Source of the DNA: Candidatus Anammoximicrobium sp.
Lineage (GTDB): Bacteria; Planctomycetota; Planctomycetia; Pirellulales; Pirellulaceae
Length of the DNA: 64,000 nucleotides
NCBI GenBank assembly: GCA_012515235.1
Contig: JAAYYU010000191.1
Coordinates: 30,397-94,396, forward strand
Direction: 5' to 3'
Shown: in pieces, positions 1-9,589 of the stretch
Position numbering within the stretch: the stretch's first letter is position 1
Layout of the letters: every line of letters begins with the position of its first letter
Notes under the pieces: generated by a model
What the model was told of the DNA's origin: nothing
The model's input: only the letters and a program-made list of their open reading frames with translations
The model's database searches: none
Program-made: the position numbers and the translations under genes

Positions 1-3000
1 GCGGAGCGAACTGATCGAGCGGGCCACCACCTGGCCGTCGCTGTCCAGCAGTTCGATGATCGGATCGAAGGCCATCGTGGTCCGGTCCAGGTCGATCCAG
101 ACCTCGGTGTTGGGGATCGCCTTGAAACTGTAGACGTCCAGGTCCTCGCTGTCGGTCAGGAACCCCTTGACGGTGAAGCCCAGCCGCAGATTCTCGTCGC
201 TGGCGTGCTCCCGCGGTCCCAGGATGCCCAGCAGTTGGGCTTCGTCCGGCGACCCGTTCGGGCCGGGCGAATTGACGTCGCGGGCTTCCGACTCGTACAG
301 CGTCTCCACGTTGCGGTCGTGGCTATAGCGATCCAGCCGGATGCTGGTCCAGTCGCCGGCCTGAGCGGTGCTGAACGAGCCGTCGTTGTTGGTGTCCCCC
401 TGCGGATTCCCGTCCGGCCGCGTGCCGGCGGCGTAGCGGTCGTCGCGGAACGAGGTCAGCACGACCGGCGAGCCGGGCTGGCCCAGGATCTGAATGATGC
501 CGCCGATGCGGTCCTCCGTCTCATGGGGAACGCCCGTCGCCACGAAGCCCGCGTTGCCCAACAGCTTGACCACCAGGCTCTCGGTCGGACTGCTGGCCAG
601 CATCAGGCCGCCGTAGCTGTGGAAGTCCGACACGTACACCGTGCTGAACAACACGTGGACGATGTCGGTGTCGTCCCAGACGCTTTGCGTGGTCAACGTC
701 TGGCCGCGGACCACCATGCCGTTGATTTCGTTGTCGTCCAGTTGGTTGTGGAGGATCAGCGGGCCTTGGTTGTCGCGGTAGCCGTCGAGGCGATCGAGCA
801 GGCCCGTCGAACGCCCGGTGTCGCGTTTGTAGACGTAATTCAGCGCGTTCACGTTGATGTTGATCGCCGGCGTGGCCAAGGCGGTATTGGGCTGACGCGT
901 GTTCGGATTGTCGTCCGGGTTGTTGCGGAAGACATTGCTGTGGATGACCGGCTGCGCTTGCCGGACGAAAATCACGCCCGGCGAGTTGAACCCGCGTCCG
1001 AAGCGGTCGGTTTCGCCCTGTCCGCCCTGCCCGCGGCTGTTGAACTCGAACACCGAGTTGGCGATGCGGGCTTCGGCTTCGTCGTGGATTTCCACCACGT
1101 TGAACGCCGTAAAGGTGCCTTCCACGCGAGTCACGCCTCCGCCGTAGGCCAGGACCGCGTGGTCGATGCTCAAATTGGCCAGTTGCGCTGCGTAAATGCC
1201 GCCCCAATCGCCGGCCACGGGATCGTTCGACGAGCCGGAGATGACCGCCCCGTCGTTGCCCGTGTCGAATGTGCCGCCGGCGCCGTAGCGGTCGTCGGCG
1301 ATCGAGGTAAAGATGATCTCCCGGCCGTCGTCGCCCTCGGCGATCAGCTGCGCGCCCATTTCCACTTCGAAACGCGCCCCGTCCAGTTTGACCACGATCG
1401 ACGGATCGATGGACAGCCGGCCCTCCGGCCGGCCCAGCATGATCGAGGCCTCGAGCACGGCGTTCGGATCCGTTGTGCCGTCGTCCACGAACTGCGTCGA
1501 ACTGGCATCGATCTGGGCCACCAGCCGATAGGGACCCGTCCCCGTGTCTGTGCTGCGGTAAATGCGGCGGCCGACATAGTTCTCCGAAGCCTGGGGCACG
1601 GGCAGCCTTTCCAGCAACACCGATCCGTGTCCGGGCAGCGCAAATTCGGTCGGATTGCCGTCCAACACGACGCTCGCCGACACGTCCGAGGCCCGCGATT
1701 CCTTGCCCACCGCGTCGACATACGTGATGCGATAGTTGTACGTTCCCGGCTCCAGGGTGCCGTCCAACTGAGGCGACAGCGCGACGCCCCCAATCGGCGG
1801 CTCGTGCAGGAGCATCCCGTCCCGCTTCGCGCCGCTGTCCACGAACACGGTGTCCTGCCGGTTCAGTTGGGCGACGAACACGAAGGGCCCGTCGTTCTCG
1901 CTGCGGTACAGGCGGCGAGCCACGTAGGAATCCGCCGCGGAAGGCAGCTGGGCAAGCCGCACCGACCGCTGCTGGGCGACGAAATTCGCCGACGTGATCG
2001 TCGTGGTGACTCCCGGCGAGGCCGGACTTTCGTAGCCGAACCGGTCGACATACGTCAGCTTGTAGGTGTACTTGACGTCCGTTCCGACGCTGCCGAGCGA
2101 GCCTCCGGTGGCGCTCGGGTCCTTGTGCGCCGCGGCCATGACCAAGACCACCGGCGGCGCCGTCAGACGTTCCATCGACCCGCCAGGCTGGGCGGCAATG
2201 GCCAGGTTTTCGCTCATCACGTGGACGATGTCCGTGTCGTCCCAGCGGCCGGACACGTTCAGCTTTTGGACCGTGCTGCCCGCCTCCGTGCCGACCCGCA
2301 CGAACAGGCCGTTGACCGAATTGTCGATCAGGCGGTTGTGGTGGACCTCCGGACCGATCCGCGAGTAGTCGGAAGTAAAGGCAATCCGCTGGTCGCGGGG
2401 GGCGTGGAAATTGGACTCTTCAAAGCTGTCCGGGCTGGCGGACATCGACGCATCGGCGCTCTGCGAGATCGTGTTGTAGGTCACCGTCGGCCGGGCGTCG
2501 GTCATGTGAATCGGGTTGAACACACGGGGGACGGAGTTGATCAGCACGCTGCCGCCGCCGTAGCGGATGTCGGCGTGATTGACGTAGTCCAGAAAGATGC
2601 CCTCGTTGGACCACTGGAAATAGCCCTGCGTGCGGTCCACGTCGCGGCGGAATTCGATGCCGCCCCAGTCGCCGTCCTGCGGCGAAGTGACGTAGGGATT
2701 GGTATCCAAGCCGATTTGCTGGTCGTTGTAAGACGTGAAGTACACGCTGCCAGGAGCCCACGCGCCGCTGGCGTCCTCCACGGCCTCGTCGTCGATGTCC
2801 AGGCCGCCGCTCCCGTTGCTGTCCGTCAGCAGGATCGGCGCGCCCAACACCTGCAACGACCCGCCGCTGCGCTCGATGCCCGCCGCACTGCTGCCCACGC
2901 CGATGCGGGCCCGCCGCATCTGGAACACGGCGCCCGCGTCCACCATGACGGTGACGCCCTTGGGGATCTCCATCGTCGAGCCGTCGGGCAACGGGCTTCC

Positions 3001-5934
3001 CAGACTGTTGAAACCGATCTGGTAGGCGGGATTGTCGCCCAGCGTCTCGATCTGGCCGTCCAGGCCCAGCGTGCCTTGAATTCGCACGATCTGGCCGGGC
3101 TTCGCCGCCGCCAACGCGGTTTGCAAATTGTTGTGCGGGGCCGTGATCGCTCCCGTCCCGCCGTTGGGAGCCGACTTGTCGACGAACAGCGTGTGCTCCG
3201 GCGTCTGGGTCCGGAACCAGAAATTGTAGACGCCTCCGGGAACCCCGTCCCCGTCGCCATCGATAAAGGTGGGCGTGTTGTTGGGATTGTCCTGATCGAA
3301 GATCGCCTCGTCGGCGTTCGGCCGGTAATTCAATCGCAATTCGTACTCGCCCTGCGTCGTGCCCCCAAATCCGGTATCCTCGATGATCGGATCGTACTCG
3401 TCGTTGCCGCTGGCACTGACTCCCACGTAGTACACGCCGGCGCCCAGTTCCAGTTCCAGATACGAGTCGCGCGCGAAGTAATTGTCGTTCCGGGCAATCA
3501 GCTCGCGCGACCCGTCCGCGTTCTCCCGCCACAGCGTGACGACGGTATCGAGGGAACTGGCCTGCAGTTGCCGTTCGGCCATCGTCTCGACCGTCAAACG
3601 GCCCAGCGCGTCCGGCCGGCCGGCAATCGTGGGGATCTCGAACCGGAACACGTCGATGTCCTTGCTCTCCGGGAAATACATGTGCCGCAGATGCAAGACG
3701 TCGTGGTCGCTGAGCACCGTGGGTTCGAGCCGGTTGTCGAAGTCCAGATCGTCGTCGCTGCCGCGGACTTCGTACCCTGGCGTGGCCCGATTCGCGTCGA
3801 TGTCGCCGACCGCCAGCCCCGGCAGGTCCAGGGCGCTGCCCAGGCCCAGATAGCCCGTGACGCCGCTCAAGGCCGAACGGAACCAGCCGCCGTTGAAACG
3901 GTCGTCCAGGTTGATGTCAAACACCAGCAGTGGCTGATTCGGGTTGAACGCCGCGCTGTCGCCGGAGGCGATGATCACGCCGTCGCGTTCCGTCTCCACC
4001 CACTCGATGCCGGTCAGGTCGTTCAGCACCTGCAGCACTTCCCGCGCCCGGCGCTTCTGAGTTTCCGTGATCAGGTTGAACGCCGACTGAGGATTCCCCT
4101 GCGAGTCGCGGATGAAGCCCATGTCCTGCCGGAAGTTGTACTCCATCCGCGTGATGCCGGAGTTTTTGTCGGCGCTGCCGTCCGGCAAGTGCGACGAGAC
4201 GGGCGATTCGCGATGTCCCAGATCGTCGTTGCCGCCGACCAGCACCATGCGATACACCTGGGGCTCGATGACCCCCTTGACAATCTGGTTCTGCTCGGTC
4301 AGCGTCCCCAGGTTCGTCGCCGTGTCATAGCTGGACCCCAGGCCCAACAGCGTGACCGGCATGTGCGGCACGCCGGTAATGACCGTCGCTCCCGCTCCCG
4401 GAACGCTTGTCGCCAGGCTGGCCCGCACCAGTTGGCCGGCCGCAAAGTGACTGTTGATCGCGTCCACCAGTTGCTGGGCCGTGCTGGGACTGTAGACGTT
4501 GCCGGCCGCGGCGTTGGTGTTCAAGTTGACCGTGATGACGTTGTCCAACACGCTCACCTTCGGCAATTCGTCCACCCCGTGGTCGCTTTCCAGCACCTCG
4601 ATCCGGACTGCCTGGCCCCACATCTCGCCCAGTCCCAAGAAGTCGACCGGAACGCCGCTGTACGCGCCTTGCCCCGTCGTCTGCGGCGTAACCAGGATGG
4701 GAACCGCAGGCGTGGGAGTCGGTGTTCCGACCGTCGCGGAGATTTCGTCGGTTCCAATCCGCAGACGAAACGTGCCGGCCGCGCCCAGCGGATTGACCAG
4801 CGTCGCCAGATCCGACGCAAAGGTCAGAATGGCCATGTCCTTGTCCGCACTGTACTGCACGTTGACCGGGTTGAAGACCCAGTCGTCCGTATTCTCCAGC
4901 GTGTCACTGGTGTAGATCAGCTGGTAGAATCTTGGATCCTCGGCGCTGGCCAAGTTCAAGTCGTCATTGTTGAAGTAGACCGCAATCTTGTCCCGCTCCT
5001 GAACCAGACTGCCGTCGGCCAACCGCACGACAGGCTGCGGAACGACGGAGACGATCTGAGGAGCCAAGTCCAATTCGAAAACGAGACTGGAATTCTGGCC
5101 GTCCTGGTAGACCTCGCCGTTGACGTTCTTCAACGGCGTCGCCCCCGTGCCGAAAATGTCAATCCGGTACACGTCGTCTTCCGGCTGACCCGCAAACCGG
5201 AAGATCACCTCGTTCAATGCCGGCTCGGCACTTACTCCGATGTAGCCGGGCAGGACGACCTTGTCGTTGGCCCCGGAAAGCACCAGCGTGCTGTTGGCCG
5301 TCGCCGTCGCGGCGATATTCACTGACCCCAATCCGCGCACGATCCGCGCGGAAATCAGATTGCTGGCCTCGGCGCTGTTCTGCAACGCATTGACCAGATC
5401 AAGCGCCGTCGTCTGGTTGTTCCTGTTCACGTTCAGGCTGACATTGATCGTCCGCCCGATGACGCTGATCCCCGGAAGGCCCGGCCCCCCAAAATCGCTC
5501 TTGGTGATCGACAGCGTAATGCCGTTTTGATCGTCGCCCAAGCGAACGGCCGAGAACTCGATCAGCACGCCTTCCAGACCCGTGCCAAAGTCGCTGGAGA
5601 CCTTCGCGGGCGCGAAGACACCGTCCAGATTGCTGCGCGTAATCTGGATGCCGCCCACAGCCGTGCCGCTGCCTAGCGACGTCGCGTCGATCACCTGAGT
5701 CTGATCGAATCGGAACGTCAGGTCGGACGGCGCAACATTGCGAATATCGCCCGTCTGCAGTAACGCGCCGTCATTGGGTTGGATGCCGATCAATTTGGCA
5801 CCCGCCAAGAGCTGACGCTCTTCCAGACGCTCTATCTGCATGTCGCGATGTGACTTGCGCTGCAAGGACGAGAGCAGTTCTCGCCGGTTCTTCCGTTTCT
5901 TGGACAGCAAACTACGCGATCGACGGATGGCCAT
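1..5934 (-). CDS. Giant exported/surface protein (N-terminal part; C-terminus beyond left edge), planctomycete-type LEERQLLAG N-terminal motif, pre-peptidase-C-like segment near left edge
   Basis: Reverse-strand translation from ATG at 5934: MAIRRSRSLLSKKRKNRRELLSSLQRKSHRDMQIERLEERQLLAGAKLIGIQPNDG...; continues without a stop in the portions translated, to ...DSEDLDVYSFKAIPNTEVWIDLDRTTMAFDPIIELLDSDGQVVARS at the left edge. Absent from the ORF track because no stop lies inside the window. Confidence 0.88.
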   Translation of the reverse strand, partial: MAIRRSRSLLSKKRKNRRELLSSLQRKSHRDMQIERLEERQLLAGAKLIGIQPNDGALLQTGDIRNVAPSDLTFRFDQTQVIDATSLGSGTAVGGIQITRSNLDGVFAPAKVSSDFGTGLEGVLIEFSAVRLGDDQNGITLSITKSDFGGPGLPGISVIGRTINVSLNVNRNNQTTALDLVNALQNSAEASNLISARIVRGLGSVNIAATATANSTLVLSGANDKVVLPGYIGVSAEPALNEVIFRFAGQPEDDVYRIDIFGTGATPLKNVNGEVYQDGQNSSLVFELDLAPQIVSVVPQPVVRLADGSLVQERDKIAVYFNNDDLNLASAEDPRFYQLIYTSDTLENTDDWVFNPVNVQYSADKDMAILTFASDLATLVNPLGAAGTFRLRIGTDEISATVGTPTPTPAVPILVTPQTTGQGAYSGVPVDFLGLGEMWGQAVRIEVLESDHGVDELPKVSVLDNVITVNLNTNAAAGNVYSPSTAQQLVDAINSHFAAGQLVRASLATSVPGAGATVITGVPHMPVTLLGLGSSYDTATNLGTLTEQNQIVKGVIEPQVYRMVLVGGNDDLGHRESPVSSHLPDGSADKNSGITRMEYNFRQDMGFIRDSQGNPQSAFNLITETQKRRAREVLQVLNDLTGIEWVETERDGVIIASGDSAAFNPNQPLLVFDINLDDRFNGGWFRSALSGVTGYLGLGSALDLPGLAVGDIDANRATPGYEVRGSDDDLDFDNRLEPTVLSDHDVLHLRHMYFPESKDIDVFRFEIPTIAGRPDALGRLTVETMAERQLQASSLDTVVTLWRENADGSRELIARNDNYFARDSYLELELGAGVYYVGVSASGNDEYDPIIEDTGFGGTTQGEYELRLNYRPNADEAIFDQDNPNNTPTFIDGDGDGVPGGVYNFWFRTQTPEHTLFVDKSAPNGGTGAITAPHNNLQTALAAAKPGQIVRIQGTLGLDGQIETLGDNPAYQIGFNSLGSPLPDGSTMEIPKGVTVMVDAGAVFQMRRARIGVGSSAAGIERSGGSLQVLGAPILLTDSNGSGGLDIDDEAVEDASGAWAPGSVYFTSYNDQQIGLDTNPYVTSPQDGDWGGIEFRRDVDRTQGYFQWSNEGIFLDYVNHADIRYGGGSVLINSVPRVFNPIHMTDARPTVTYNTISQSADASMSASPDSFEESNFHAPRDQRIAFTSDYSRIGPEVHHNRLIDNSVNGLFVRVGTEAGSTVQKLNVSGRWDDTDIVHVMSENLAIAAQPGGSMERLTAPPVVLVMAAAHKDPSATGGSLGSVGTDVKYTYKLTYVDRFGYESPASPGVTTTITSANFVAQQRSVRLAQLPSAADSYVARRLYRSENDGPFVFVAQLNRQDTVFVDSGAKRDGMLLHEPPIGGVALSPQLDGTLEPGTYNYRITYVDAVGKESRASDVSASVVLDGNPTEFALPGHGSVLLERLPVPQASENYVGRRIYRSTDTGTGPYRLVAQIDASSTQFVDDGTTDPNAVLEASIMLGRPEGRLSIDPSIVVKLDGARFEVEMGAQLIAEGDDGREIIFTSIADDRYGAGGTFDTGNDGAVISGSSNDPVAGDWGGIYAAQLANLSIDHAVLAYGGGVTRVEGTFTAFNVVEIHDEAEARIANSVFEFNSRGQGGQGETDRFGRGFNSPGVIFVRQAQPVIHSNVFRNNPDDNPNTRQPNTALATPAININVNALNYVYKRDTGRSTGLLDRLDGYRDNQGPLILHNQLDDNEINGMVVRGQTLTTQSVWDDTDIVHVLFSTVYVSDFHSYGGLMLASSPTESLVVKLLGNAGFVATGVPHETEDRIGGIIQILGQPGSPVVLTSFRDDRYAAGTRPDGNPQGDTNNDGSFSTAQAGDWTSIRLDRYSHDRNVETLYESEARDVNSPGPNGSPDEAQLLGILGPREHASDENLRLGFTVKGFLTDSEDLDVYSFKAIPNTEVWIDLDRTTMAFDPIIELLDSDGQVVARSISSLR

Positions 5935-6601
5935 GAACCAACCCCTTGTGTGACCCGCTTGTTGAGGATCAAGTGTATTGCAACTGCTACCGACCGACGT
6001 ACTGACAGCGCAGTATGACGGCCCATAACAGCAGCATCGGCAGCTAGCGTTAAGTAAATATAGGCAATATAGAAAGACTGAATCGAGTCATTCGGCACGC
6101 ACGGCGCAATAAGCGGATTATAATTCCCGACTATTCCGGTTCAATTAACACGTAGCCTACTCCAGAGATAGCATTTTCTCGTTTCTGCCGTGTTTTCCGG
6201 GGTTAACGGTCGTGACGAGCTGCGGCACACCGCCAAACGCCCCGGCGAACCCCCGCGCAACTCACCCGCCTTTGACGCAAACCATGCCAAGTCGGTTCCC
6301 ATTCGCTCGGCTGGCACAGGACACTCGTAGCCGCTAGTCAAAAGAACGACTGGAACCGAAGCCCCCCCAGCCTTTTGTTGAGAGCCTCGATCGTAAGACT
6401 CCGAAATATTAGTTGCCGACCCGAATGCCCTGATTATCTAACAGCCTATCGAAAAACGGGGCTGGATACGAACTGCGCTGGAGAAACGCCTGTCCCGGAC
6501 AGAACCGCCTGTCTTGGCACGGCTCGGCCATCCGAGGATTGCTGATCACTCACGGAGGTCCACCCCCTGTGTCCTATCGTTGACCTTGGACCGCTCACTG
6601 A

Positions 6602-8860
6602 TCACTGCCCCTCCCCCGTCGGAAGGCTATCCGCCAGGTATCGCGTGAGCAGTTCGCGGAGATGGCGGGCCGTCTTGGGCCCTTCGCTGATCGAATGCGA
6701 GCGATTGGGGTAGGCCATCATGGTGAAGGGTTTGTTGAGACGGACGAGTTCGTTGATGAGCGATTCGGTGCCTTGATAGTGGCAATTGTCGTCGCCCGTG
6801 CCGTGAACGAGCAGCAGGTTGCCCTGCAGTTGATGCGCAAAGTTAATGGCGGAGCCTTGCAGGTAGGCGTCTGGATCGTCGCTCGGCAAGCCCATGTAAC
6901 GTTCTTCGTAAATCGTGTCGTAGAACCTTCGATTGGGGACCGGCGCAACGGCCACTGCGGTCTTGTACAGTTGCGGGTACTTGAAGATCGCGTGCAGGCT
7001 GGCCGATCCGCCGCCGCTCCAGCCCCAGATGCCCACGCGTTGCGGGTCGAGGTAGGGACGCGATGCCAGGGTCTTTTGCAGCGCAGCAGACTGATCCGCG
7101 GGCCCCAAAACGCCCAGTTTTCGGTGTACGGCTTTGCGCCACGCCCGGCCGCGCGGAGCCGGCGTACCGCGGTTGTCGAAGCTCATCACCACGTAACCTC
7201 GTTGAGCCAACATCAAATGCCACAACTGGTTACGTCCACCCCAACGATCGACCACGGTTTGTCCGGCAGGCCCGCCGTACACGTACACCAGCAGCGGATA
7301 CTGCTTGGCCGGATCAAAATCAGGCGGTTTCAAGCACCAGCCGTCCAGCCGTATGCCGTCGCCGATATCGACACGAAAGAACTCGGTAGCCGCTCTTTTC
7401 AACTCGCCGAATCGCTTGCGCAACGGACCGTTATCAGCCAGCACACGTTTGGTGGCATGCTGCGGCAGTTCGACCAATTCGACGACCGGCGGCGAATCGG
7501 CCGCGGAGCCCGTATGGATGGCGTAACGCCCGCTGGGTGAAATCTGGTAATCGTGCCAGCCCTTCTGCGCGGCGGGCGTGATCCGTTCGAGGTTGCTGCC
7601 GTCCAGACCGATTCGATACAGGTAACATTGCGTGGGATGATCCGGCGAGGCGAGAAAGTACAAGCCGTTTCGTGGTTCCTCGACGTGCAGCAACCGGATC
7701 ACGTCGAACTGGCCCGGTGTAGCGAGCTTCAGGTCCTGACCGTCACGAAAAGCAAGATAGAGGTGCCGCCAACCGTCGCGTTCGCTGATCCACGTGAAAC
7801 GCCGCCCCTCCGCGAGCCAATTCCATTCGTCGTTGACGTCAACCCACGCATCGTCCCGTTCGGTCAGAACCGTCGAGACTTGCCCCGTGCCCGGATCGGC
7901 CATCAGGACGAGATTGGCATTCTGGCGACGGTTCAACTGCTGCAAGACGAGGTGTTTCGAGTCGGGCGTCCAGCAGAGCCGAGCGAGGTAGTGTTCGCGC
8001 GGATCGCCGGGCGCGTTGATCCAGCGCGTTTCTCCACCGCCTGGGGCGACCACGCCTACGCGGCAAGCCGGGTTCTGCTGGCCGACCTTCGGATAAGCGA
8101 ATGCCGTCAGCCGTGGATATAGCCCGTCGGTGTTGTTGACCAGCGTGAATTCCGGCACGCCGCTGGTGTCGATCTGCCAATAGGCGATCTTTGTTCCATC
8201 CGGACTCCAGGCAAATCCATCCCGCAGCCCCAATTCCTCTTCGTACACCCAATCGAACGTGCCGTTGATGACGTGTTTGTTGCCGGTCGTCGTGAGGGCC
8301 GTGATTCGGCGGCTCACAAGGTCTTCGACGTACAGGTTGTTTTCGCGCACATAGGCCACATGGCGGGCGGTGGGCGACAGCTTGGCGAACATCAGCGTCG
8401 CCGGCTTGGCATCCCCGCCCAGCTTCCGCAATTCGTGGCTGGCCCGGTCCAGCAGCCAGTAATCGCCGCGCGTGTTTTTTCGCCAGACGCGTTTCGAGTT
8501 GGTGAAGATCAGGACCAGACTATCGTCCGCCGAAAACGCGTAGTCCTCGATCGCCAGCGGCCCCGGCTCGCCCGGCGGCACGAACCGCGCGGCCGGCACC
8601 AGCACTTTGGCCTGGCCCGACTGCACGTCGTGCAGCACGACATCTCGCCCGCTCGAAACTCCGCTGGACGGTTCTAAGGTCAGATATCCGGAACCGTCCT
8701 TCGCCCATCGGGCCGAGAAGGGCACGCCGGCGAACTCCCCCGAATCAAAAATCCGTTCGACCGTCAGCAGTGAACGGTCCTGAGCCTGGCCGGCCGGGAC
8801 ATGGCTGGCTAAAACCGTCACGACGAAAACAAAGAAACAGCGTGGTGCGACTCGACGCAT
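6602..8860 (-). CDS. S9 family prolyl oligopeptidase / dipeptidyl peptidase IV-like, secreted
   Basis: WD-like N-terminal propeller, catalytic Ser motif GIWGWSGGGSAS, C-terminal HGTGDDNCHYQ; signal peptide MRRVAPRCFFVFVVTVLASHVPAGQA supports the start at 8860 rather than 8962. Confidence 0.9.
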   Translation of the reverse strand: MRRVAPRCFFVFVVTVLASHVPAGQAQDRSLLTVERIFDSGEFAGVPFSARWAKDGSGYLTLEPSSGVSSGRDVVLHDVQSGQAKVLVPAARFVPPGEPGPLAIEDYAFSADDSLVLIFTNSKRVWRKNTRGDYWLLDRASHELRKLGGDAKPATLMFAKLSPTARHVAYVRENNLYVEDLVSRRITALTTTGNKHVINGTFDWVYEEELGLRDGFAWSPDGTKIAYWQIDTSGVPEFTLVNNTDGLYPRLTAFAYPKVGQQNPACRVGVVAPGGGETRWINAPGDPREHYLARLCWTPDSKHLVLQQLNRRQNANLVLMADPGTGQVSTVLTERDDAWVDVNDEWNWLAEGRRFTWISERDGWRHLYLAFRDGQDLKLATPGQFDVIRLLHVEEPRNGLYFLASPDHPTQCYLYRIGLDGSNLERITPAAQKGWHDYQISPSGRYAIHTGSAADSPPVVELVELPQHATKRVLADNGPLRKRFGELKRAATEFFRVDIGDGIRLDGWCLKPPDFDPAKQYPLLVYVYGGPAGQTVVDRWGGRNQLWHLMLAQRGYVVMSFDNRGTPAPRGRAWRKAVHRKLGVLGPADQSAALQKTLASRPYLDPQRVGIWGWSGGGSASLHAIFKYPQLYKTAVAVAPVPNRRFYDTIYEERYMGLPSDDPDAYLQGSAINFAHQLQGNLLLVHGTGDDNCHYQGTESLINELVRLNKPFTMMAYPNRSHSISEGPKTARHLRELLTRYLADSLPTGEGQ

Positions 8861-9109
8861 GGATGCCTCGGCACAATACTGGACAGCGTCCGGCCCCAGA
8901 GGAATTCTCAAGACGGATCGCTTTGGCCGGCATCCATCATAATCGCTGGCAGCCGGTGTCACCCCGGAAATCCGCTTGGTCCGTCGTGATTCGCGACAAC
9001 GGCTCGACGCTATCGTAGCGAGCAGCGCATGGCCCTCGTTGCGGGCGAAGAATGGGAAAACGTCTGCCGACCACCTGCCGCTGTTTCAGAGAAATTCGGC
9101 AACCTAAAC

Positions 9110-9141
9110 TTGCGTATCTTCTTAATTTCTTTATGATGCAA
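9110..9141 (+). promoter_or_regulatory. Candidate sigma70-like promoter (TTGCGT-16 nt-TATGAT) with overlapping imperfect dyad TTGCgtATC...GATGCAA
   Basis: -35-like TTGCGT at 9110-9115, -10-like TATGAT at 9132-9137; AT-rich against a GC-rich background; ends ~35 nt before the ArsR start codon. Confidence 0.45.
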
Positions 9142-9175
9142 TAATGTTCGACTCCGAAGGAGAAGGTGACGGGGA

Positions 9176-9526
9176 ATGGCAGTACAGCTGAATACCGGGG
9201 AATGCCGCTTGCTTGCCGACTTTTTTACTCTGTTCGGCAATGGGACCCGTCTCCGGATTTTCTGTGCCCTGCAGGGTGGCCGGAAAACGGTGTCGGAGTT
9301 GGCTGAAGACGTCGGTGTCAGCCTGCAGAATGTGTCGCAGCATTTGCGGTTGATGCGTGAAAAAGGCGCGGTCGCCACGGAGAAAGAAGGCCAACACGTG
9401 TACTACTGGGTCGTCGACCAGCGGTTGATGCAAGGCACATGTCTGATTCGCGACGCGTTGTGGGATGCCACGCGGCGGCGATCCAGCGAGGTCCTGCGCG
9501 ACGCTGAGGCGGAACCGCGGCGATAG
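9176..9526 (+). CDS. ArsR/SmtB family winged-helix transcriptional regulator
   Basis: FGNGTRLRIFCALQGG...SELAEDVGVSLQNVSQHLRLMREKGAVATEKEGQHVYYWV, typical ArsR HTH; SD AAGGAGAAGG upstream. Confidence 0.88.
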   Translation: MAVQLNTGECRLLADFFTLFGNGTRLRIFCALQGGRKTVSELAEDVGVSLQNVSQHLRLMREKGAVATEKEGQHVYYWVVDQRLMQGTCLIRDALWDATRRRSSEVLRDAEAEPRR

Positions 9527-9589
9527 TCTTTCCAGTTGCGCGTAGCCGAGTTCGTGCGAATTTGGGGATTAAGAGGAAAAGGTGCAGCG

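Noticed and set aside
205-5325. 1706-aa plus-strand ORF
   Set aside because: Exactly antisense to the coherent minus-strand giant protein; composition (Arg/Val/His/Gln-rich, no domain pattern) is typical of shadow ORFs in GC-rich DNA.
5935-6601. Small minus-strand ORFs (5832-6098, 6141-6341) as genes
   Set aside because: No SD or protein-like pattern; the first overlaps the start of the giant protein. Region best regarded as intergenic.
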